A DNA stretch of 64,000 nucleotides from CAYGVX01 sp964544285 (GTDB lineage Archaea > Thermoproteota > Bathyarchaeia > Bathyarchaeales > SOJC01), in contig CAZJAQ010000002.1 of NCBI GenBank assembly GCA_964544285.1, positions 1 to 64,000 of the forward strand, read 5' to 3'. The first letter of the stretch is position 1, and each line of letters opens with the position of its first letter. Made by a program: the position numbers and the translations under genes. Below, one piece after another: positions 59,325 to 64,000 of this stretch. A model generated the notes under the pieces. It worked only from the letters and a program-made list of their open reading frames with translations. It had not been told where the DNA came from and did no database searches.

Positions 59325-59450
59325 AAGCTCGCCTCTTCAACGATGGGTAGCTAAGGTGTGATTTAAATCTATTGACTCCTGTCAGGATGCGTGGAAGTTT
59401 TTAGACTCTCTTCTGCGACTCGATTACCCCTTATGGTAGGCGCTGTACAG

Positions 59451-60082
59451 TCATATGACTGGGTTGTGGCCGAGCAAGCGGTCCTTAACTATCAGAGTTG
59501 TCACTGGGGCTTTCGAGTTCATAGTGAAGAGCATGTCATGACCCAAGCAAAGGCCCACTATGACGTTGACCTCTGTTTTCGCCCTGTTTAGAAGCTCGGC
59601 TTGAAGAAGGGGGTTACATGCTGACTCGAACTCTTCAGGGTTGCCAATCTTGTACTCCTTATCCACGCCCAACTGCGTTTTGTCAACGGCTCCACACTTG
59701 TACACGGCAGAAACAACGGTAAACCCATGCTTCTCGAGAACCTCAGCCACCCTACCTGCTTCGTCCCTCAGCCCAGCGCAGAAGGCTATGCCTATTTTCT
59801 TAAAGCCGAGGAGCTTCGCGAACTCTACGAGTTCTTTGATGCGTGGTCTCACTGCCATGACTACGCCTCTGACAGATTCGTAGGCTTCTTTCTCGGTTAT
59901 CGTGGCTGGAACGTAAAGCCTCCTTACAGCGTTTTCTCGGTATCGCTCTATAGTGTTCTCTATGATTTCTGGGCTGAGTTTAATCGGGCACCCCTCAGTA
60001 GAGCGTTTTTGTTAAGCTTTTTCAGAGGCACTGATTCGCAGTATTCGGCTGGACACTTGGCACATTGCGGGTCTGAACGCAT
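59451..60082 (-). CDS. DUF1847 protein, frameshifted
   Basis: The N-terminal frame from ATG 60082 reads MRSDPQCAKCPAEYCESVPL, with a Cys motif. One base over, the sequence continues GCPIKLSPEIIENTIERYRE and runs without a stop through GVVMAVRPRIKELVEFAKLL to VNVIVGLCLGHDMLFTM and the end at 59451, matching DUF1847. The switch needs one missing base near 59997 (CTACCTGAG read as CTACTGAG). Family function is unknown; the cysteines suggest metal or Fe-S binding. Without repair only the 135-residue part from 59858 appears. Confidence 0.72.
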
Positions 60083-60186
60083 ACATTAACACCTGTTATG
60101 GGAAAACTAAAAATGCAACTCAGCCTCTTAAGCGTTATAAGGGTTAAAAAGTAGTCAATAACCAACTAATTAAGGAGGCTAAACAT

Positions 60187-60810
60187 GTGAGCAAGTCTAA
60201 ACCAAAAATCCTCGTACTCTTCTATTCGATGTACGGCCACACATTTACGATGGCAAAGGCTGTTACCGAGGGTGTTCGTGAAGCAGGAGGCGAACCAATC
60301 CTCAAAAAAGTTGCCGAACTCATCCCAGAAGATCGCTGGAGCAAGGGCATAAAAAAAGCCAAAGAGGCAATGAAGGGCGTCCCGGTCGCTGATCCTTTAA
60401 AAGACCTGAAAGGAATAGACGGAATCGTCGTCGGTACGCCGACACGTTATGGCAACATGTGCGCTCAGATGAGAAACTTCTGGGACCAGACATCGGACGA
60501 CTGGGTGAAAGGCTCTCTAATCGGCAAGCCAGCAGCGGTGTTCACGGGCTCTGCCACTCAGCACGGCGGGCAAGAAACCACTATAATCTCGACTATGATA
60601 ACGCTCTTGCACCACGGCTGCGTCTTGGTGGGTTTGCCCTACTCTTTCCAAGAGCAGATGACTATTGAAGAGATAAGCGGCGGCTCACCCTACGGAGCCT
60701 CAACCATAGCCGGTCCAATGGGCGAGCGCATGCCATCAGCCAACGAGCTGAAGATGGCAAAAGACTTGGGCAAGCACCTAACGAAGATTGCCAAAAAACT
60801 AGCGGCGTAG
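60187..60810 (+). CDS. wrbA: WrbA-type NAD(P)H:quinone oxidoreductase
   Basis: 207 residues, FMN flavodoxin fold that reduces quinones by two electrons. FMN-binding segments: LVLFYSMYGHTFTMAKAV, VGTPTRYGNMCAQMRNFWDQ and FTGSATQHGGQETTI, then GSPYGASTIAG. The GTG start has a strong AAGGAGG. Together with superoxide dismutase it points to oxidative-stress handling. Confidence 0.94.
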   Translation: MSKSKPKILVLFYSMYGHTFTMAKAVTEGVREAGGEPILKKVAELIPEDRWSKGIKKAKEAMKGVPVADPLKDLKGIDGIVVGTPTRYGNMCAQMRNFWDQTSDDWVKGSLIGKPAAVFTGSATQHGGQETTIISTMITLLHHGCVLVGLPYSFQEQMTIEEISGGSPYGASTIAGPMGERMPSANELKMAKDLGKHLTKIAKKLAA

Positions 60811-60872
60811 TCCAAGTTCGTTGCCTACCCGTGTGTGCGTTTGTGGTATGAGGATTATCAACGGTTAGAATC

Positions 60873-61724
60873 ATGAAAGACGACTTGAAAGCTGCTCTCC
60901 AGGAGAAGCTTTCGCCTGAAGAGCTTGCTTTGGTCTACAAATCCTACGACGTCATCGGAGACATCGCTGTAATTCGCATTCCAGAGTCGCTTCTGCATCA
61001 TAGTGGTGTGATTGCGGAGGCTTTGTTGCAGCAGCACAAGCATGTTAAAGCCGTTTGGCGGCAGTCGAGCCCCGTTTCTGGCGATTTTAGGCTGCGTGAA
61101 CTCGAATGGGTTGCAGGAGAAAGGAAGACTGAGACAGTTTACAGGGAGCACGGTTGCCTCTTCAAAGTCGACGTTAAAGAATGCTACTTCTCACCACGCC
61201 TCGGTTTCGAGAGGATGCGAATCGCCAAGCTGGTTGAAGACAGCGAAATTGTCGTTAACATGTTTGCCGGCGTGGGCGTGTACTCGGTAATAATCGCTAA
61301 GCACTCGAAAGCCGCGAAGGTCTATTCAATCGACATAAACCCCGTCGCCGTGAGATACATGCGGGAGAACGTTCTGCTGAACAAAGTGGTTGACAGAGTT
61401 GCTCCAATGGAAGGCGACGCAGAGAAAATCATCGAAAAAACGCTCAGAAGCACGGGGGATAGAGTTCTTATGCCTCTGCCCGAAAAAGCATTCGAATACC
61501 TCGACTCCGCCCTATCTGCGATCAAGCCTGAAGGCGGCTGGGTTCACTACTACGGCTTCGAGCACGCAAAGAAAGAGGAAAACCCAGTTGAGAAGATAGA
61601 AAGGAAAGTCGCAGAGAAGCTGCAGAGGGAAAACGTCGACTTCGAGCTCTCCTTCGGTCGCATGGTACGGCAGACGGGACCCAACTGGTATCAAGTAGCC
61701 CTCGACATTCACGTAAAAAGATAG
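60873..61724 (+). CDS. Trm5/Taw2-family tRNA methyltransferase or transferase
   Basis: 283-residue class I SAM enzyme. YDVIGDIAVIRIPE opens the RNA-binding half, VKECYFSPRLGFERMRIA precedes the SAM loop VVNMFAGVGVYSVIIAKH, the acidic YSIDINPVAVRYM follows, and VLMPLPEKAFEYLD is the catalytic loop. This order is shared by Trm5 (m1G37) and Taw2 (aminocarboxypropyl transfer). Given Taw1 in the window either role would serve wyosine synthesis; the short N-terminus does not settle which. Confidence 0.88.
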   Translation: MKDDLKAALQEKLSPEELALVYKSYDVIGDIAVIRIPESLLHHSGVIAEALLQQHKHVKAVWRQSSPVSGDFRLRELEWVAGERKTETVYREHGCLFKVDVKECYFSPRLGFERMRIAKLVEDSEIVVNMFAGVGVYSVIIAKHSKAAKVYSIDINPVAVRYMRENVLLNKVVDRVAPMEGDAEKIIEKTLRSTGDRVLMPLPEKAFEYLDSALSAIKPEGGWVHYYGFEHAKKEENPVEKIERKVAEKLQRENVDFELSFGRMVRQTGPNWYQVALDIHVKR

Positions 61725-61746
61725 GCTACCCCCCACACCACTAAGC

Positions 61747-61791
61747 GCCGAGCCTATTAGGACGGTCTAGACTAGGCGCAGAGCACACAAA
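61747..61791 (+). repeat. Dispersed intergenic element, copy B
   Basis: Core 61760-61788 differs from copy A at one of 29 positions. It is preceded by GCGCCGAGCCTATTA and followed by GCGCAGAG, which can pair (GCGCC/GGCGC, GCCTA/TAGGC). It lies 22 bases after the Trm5-like stop codon. Confidence 0.75.
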
Positions 61792-61869
61792 CACTCACTC
61801 ACTCTGCAAACGGCAAAGTTGATATCCATCCCCGCCCACACATAAGGCAAAACCAGAAAGGCGACAAAA

Positions 61870-62685
61870 ATGACTATCTTCACCAAAAGACGCCTCGCGA
61901 CCACCCTCCTCTTCATCACACTCGCAGTCTTAATAGAAATCCTCATCATCTATGCAACTCCCACAGCGGCATCAGACTCCACAGCCATCACTGTCCCACT
62001 TATCAACATAACTATTAGTCCCCTCTATCACCTCCTTCCCGCCGCAGTCGTCATTACCCTCACCGCGAGTTTCACCCACCTCGCCACTAAGCTCCCTATC
62101 CTAAAACCTCAAACTATCAAGAGACCGGCTCCACCTACAAGACGCCCAAAACCATCACGCCTAAAACCCCTGCGAGACCTCTACCGAAAACTGGGACGAA
62201 CCACGCAAAGAATCAAGGACAGAATACTCAAAACACCACTCGTCGCTCGCATCCAACAACAAATATCCCCCGCTAAAAACACTCTAAAAAATGCCGCAAT
62301 CGTCTCTGTCATTTTCATCGCCGTAACTCTCCTCGTCACCTTCACTGCCTACCCGAAACTCCTCCCAACAGCCACTGCCAACTTCTACCGGTGGAACGCT
62401 TTCTTCCTCGGCTTCGTCACCGCAACTATCCAAGCCGCCCAAACCATCGCAAACACCATCACCCCTATAGGCGCCGTCGCCGCAGCCATCCATGATGCCC
62501 TAATCGCAGCCGCCCCTTCTTTCCGCAACACCCTCCAAGCCACAGCAACCGCTCTAACGAGCGGCCTTGTTGCCCTTAACCCAACCGAAAAATACCTCGT
62601 TATCCAGAACGCAGCAGCGTGGACAGCCGCCATCGCAACACTCCTCTACAGCCAATACGCCAAAACCCGCCGCCCCAGACGGTAA
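61870..62685 (+). CDS. Hypothetical Ala/Thr-rich membrane protein
   Basis: 271 residues with four or five hydrophobic segments (near 13-31, 43-68, 135-155, 175-200, 220-265) and a basic Pro/Arg-rich loop at 75-115. Codons are strongly C-ending, unlike the neighbouring genes. No family recognised. AAAGGCGAC precedes the ATG. It ends six bases before the endonuclease-IV-like gene. Confidence 0.6.
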   Translation: MTIFTKRRLATTLLFITLAVLIEILIIYATPTAASDSTAITVPLINITISPLYHLLPAAVVITLTASFTHLATKLPILKPQTIKRPAPPTRRPKPSRLKPLRDLYRKLGRTTQRIKDRILKTPLVARIQQQISPAKNTLKNAAIVSVIFIAVTLLVTFTAYPKLLPTATANFYRWNAFFLGFVTATIQAAQTIANTITPIGAVAAAIHDALIAAAPSFRNTLQATATALTSGLVALNPTEKYLVIQNAAAWTAAIATLLYSQYAKTRRPRR

Positions 62686-62691
62686 ATTAAC

Positions 62692-63570
62692 ATGCCCGAC
62701 AGGCCTAGATTCGGACCTGCAGGAATCCCACCACGTTTTAAGGAACAGAAAGCACCCACCAGCCAACTCCCCCAATTCCTGAAGCAGGAAGGTTTAGACG
62801 CCCTCGAATACGAAGCCGTCCGATGGGGACAAAAACCCCAGATAAGCCAAGAAGAAGCCGGGAAGCTTGGCGTGAACGCCGAGAAAAACGACGTTTGGCT
62901 CACGATGCACGGGTCATATTACATAAACCTTCTCAGTGACCAAGAAATCATAGAAGCAAGCAAAAGACGCCTCATCGCCTGCGCTACCGCTGCCCGCTGG
63001 ATGAAAGCCCACACGATAACCTTCCACTTGGGGTACTACAGCCAAAAACAATCCCACAGAAAAGACTTACAAACCTGCGTAAAGGCTCTTGAGGAAGTCA
63101 TAGAAACCATGCGGTCCATGGGCATCAAAGCTAACCTCGGACCCGAAACCTCGGGCAAACTCTCCCAACTTGGAACCCTCGACGAAATCCTCACAATCTG
63201 CGAGTCCATAGAACAAACCCAGCCCGTCGTCGACTGGGCACACCTCCACGCAATACAAAGAGGCAGCCTCCGGACCGCCCACGACTTCCAACAAGTCATA
63301 GAAAAAATAGAAAAACGTCTTGGAACCAAAGTAGCCCAAAACCTCCACTGCCACTTCTCCTACGTAGAATATACTTTCAGAGGCGAAAGACGCCACCACT
63401 CGCTAGATACTCCGGGCTACGGACCGAAATTCGAGGCGCTCGCAGAGGTTATAGCAAAACTAGAATTGAAACCAGCTATAATAAGCGAGACTCCACTCCT
63501 CGACGAAGACGCCAAAAAGATGCGCGACATCTACTACCAAAAACTGAAGAGTCTTCAGCTTCTACGATAA
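62692..63570 (+). CDS. Endonuclease IV-like TIM-barrel protein
   Basis: 292 residues of the AP-endonuclease-2 fold. Metal ligands seen in order: LTMHGSYYINL, HTITFHLGYYS, NLGPETSGKLSQLGT, VVDWAHLHA, NLHCHFSYVEYT and the late IISETPLL. These match endonuclease IV, which cleaves DNA at abasic sites using three zinc ions. The barrel is somewhat divergent, so a sugar-isomerase activity is the other possibility. Confidence 0.82.
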   Translation: MPDRPRFGPAGIPPRFKEQKAPTSQLPQFLKQEGLDALEYEAVRWGQKPQISQEEAGKLGVNAEKNDVWLTMHGSYYINLLSDQEIIEASKRRLIACATAARWMKAHTITFHLGYYSQKQSHRKDLQTCVKALEEVIETMRSMGIKANLGPETSGKLSQLGTLDEILTICESIEQTQPVVDWAHLHAIQRGSLRTAHDFQQVIEKIEKRLGTKVAQNLHCHFSYVEYTFRGERRHHSLDTPGYGPKFEALAEVIAKLELKPAIISETPLLDEDAKKMRDIYYQKLKSLQLLR

Positions 63571-63615
63571 GTTTTTCTGCAAAAGTCTCCTCTTGCAATG
63601 GAGTGGTGTGCTCGA

Positions 63616-64000
63616 TTGGCAAGGCTGAAGGGTTTTCAAGAACTCACACCCGTCAACGAAGCCTTAGAAAAATTCTTCAAGGTGCTTCAGCCCAAAAGGC
63701 TAGACTCTGAACTTATTCCCATGAATGAAGCGTTTGAGCGAGTAACCGCCTCAAACGTTATTGCGCCAAAAAGCTTGCCCTCGTTTGACCGTTCAACAGT
63801 AGACGGATACGCCCTAATAGCCAAAGACACCCTTGAAGCCTCACAATTTAAGCCAAAAACTCTACGCCTCGTCGAGAAGGAACCCGTAGCAGGAGGACAA
63901 GCGAAGGAAATATGGACGGGGAACCCTCTTCCAAAAGGCGCAGACGCGGTCGTGATGCTGGAGCACACAAGAAAGGCAGAGGGCAAGGTTGGAGTCATCA
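63616..64000 (+). CDS. moeA: Molybdopterin molybdenumtransferase MoeA, N-terminal part
   Basis: Inserts molybdate or tungstate into adenylated molybdopterin. 128 residues are present, beginning LARLKGFQELTPVNEALEKF and containing the signature PSFDRSTVDGYALIA and AKEIWTGNPLPKGADAVVML; the rest is past the window end. TTG 63616 lies behind GGTG and matches family N-termini; an in-frame ATG at 63598 is possible. Confidence 0.9.
   Translation, partial: MARLKGFQELTPVNEALEKFFKVLQPKRLDSELIPMNEAFERVTASNVIAPKSLPSFDRSTVDGYALIAKDTLEASQFKPKTLRLVEKEPVAGGQAKEIWTGNPLPKGADAVVMLEHTRKAEGKVGVI

Noticed and set aside
1..64000. CRISPR arrays, insertion sequences, rRNA genes
   Set aside because: No regularly spaced repeats, no transposase or inverted-repeat pairs and no rRNA sequence were seen.

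Overview
The window is archaeal. It carries transcription factor B (33192-34148), RNA polymerase subunit Rpo12 (59154-59324), aIF1 (13830-14138), aIF1A (7555-7866), Gar1, an Sm-like protein, archaeal-type phosphoglycerate mutase, wyosine synthase Taw1 and a Trm5-like methyltransferase, CofD for coenzyme F420, archaeal serine hydroxymethyltransferase and a heterodisulfide-reductase-like HdrA. Genes are dense and strand-mixed, many starts are GTG or TTG with GGTG/GGAG ribosome sites, and several promoters look leaderless. The mix of F420/Hdr/Kor chemistry with superoxide dismutase, arsenic resistance, 5-oxoprolinase and cohesin/dockerin surface proteins suggests an uncultured Bathyarchaeia-type lineage; that placement is inference, Archaea is not. 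Two runs of exactly 100 N and three apparent single-base deletions mark it as a draft, probably metagenomic, assembly.

Layout. 1-4.57 kb: start of a cysteine desulfurase, then a block of three plus-strand genes (TIM-barrel isomerase, nucleotidyltransferase/CDP-alcohol transferase fusion, TauE permease) lying between an intact tRNA-Arg and a 19-bp copy of its 3' end. 4.7-6.7 kb: membrane pyrophosphatase. 6.9-10.05 kb: tRNA-Ile followed by small genes (zinc ribbon, aIF1A, methylglyoxal synthase, Cys-rich proteins) and closed by a second tRNA-3'-end copy. 10.1-17 kb: DUF362 protein, arsR-acr3-arsC with matching promoter/operator boxes, aIF1, ferredoxin, superoxide dismutase, Sm protein, and a glutaredoxin/NrdG pair. 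17-21.7 kb: an MCM-like AAA+ ATPase paired with a long coiled-coil protein, and a sugar nucleotidyltransferase. 21.7-24.4 kb: S-adenosylhomocysteine hydrolase and a nucleoside deaminase. 24.5-32.5 kb: kinases, a broken DNA glycosylase, tRNA-Ser, phosphoglycerate mutase, a NAD-kinase-like protein and threonine dehydrogenase. 32.7-34.4 kb: TFB and Gar1. 34.6-39.3 kb: MFS permease, pxpABC and a dehydrogenase.

39.6-46.4 kb is one co-directional redox cluster: an HdrC/NfnB-like flavoprotein, an HdrA-MvhD fusion and korDABC. It probably moves electrons from 2-oxoacid oxidation through ferredoxin to a flavin/NAD(P)H system. 46.4-51.1 kb holds nucleic-acid genes (endonuclease V, translin, Taw1). 51.2-57.8 kb is an envelope region: two cohesin-like proteins, one dockerin protein, a membrane-anchored winged-helix protein and a 708-residue surface protein, interrupted by serine hydroxymethyltransferase. 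57.8-64 kb has CofD, Rpo12, WrbA, Trm5-like, an endonuclease-IV-like protein and the start of moeA.

Three intergenic copies of a roughly 50-bp element with a near-identical 29-bp core (15972-16000, 32543-32571, 61760-61788) do not match any element I know. They are, with the cohesin/dockerin locus, the most interesting things here.
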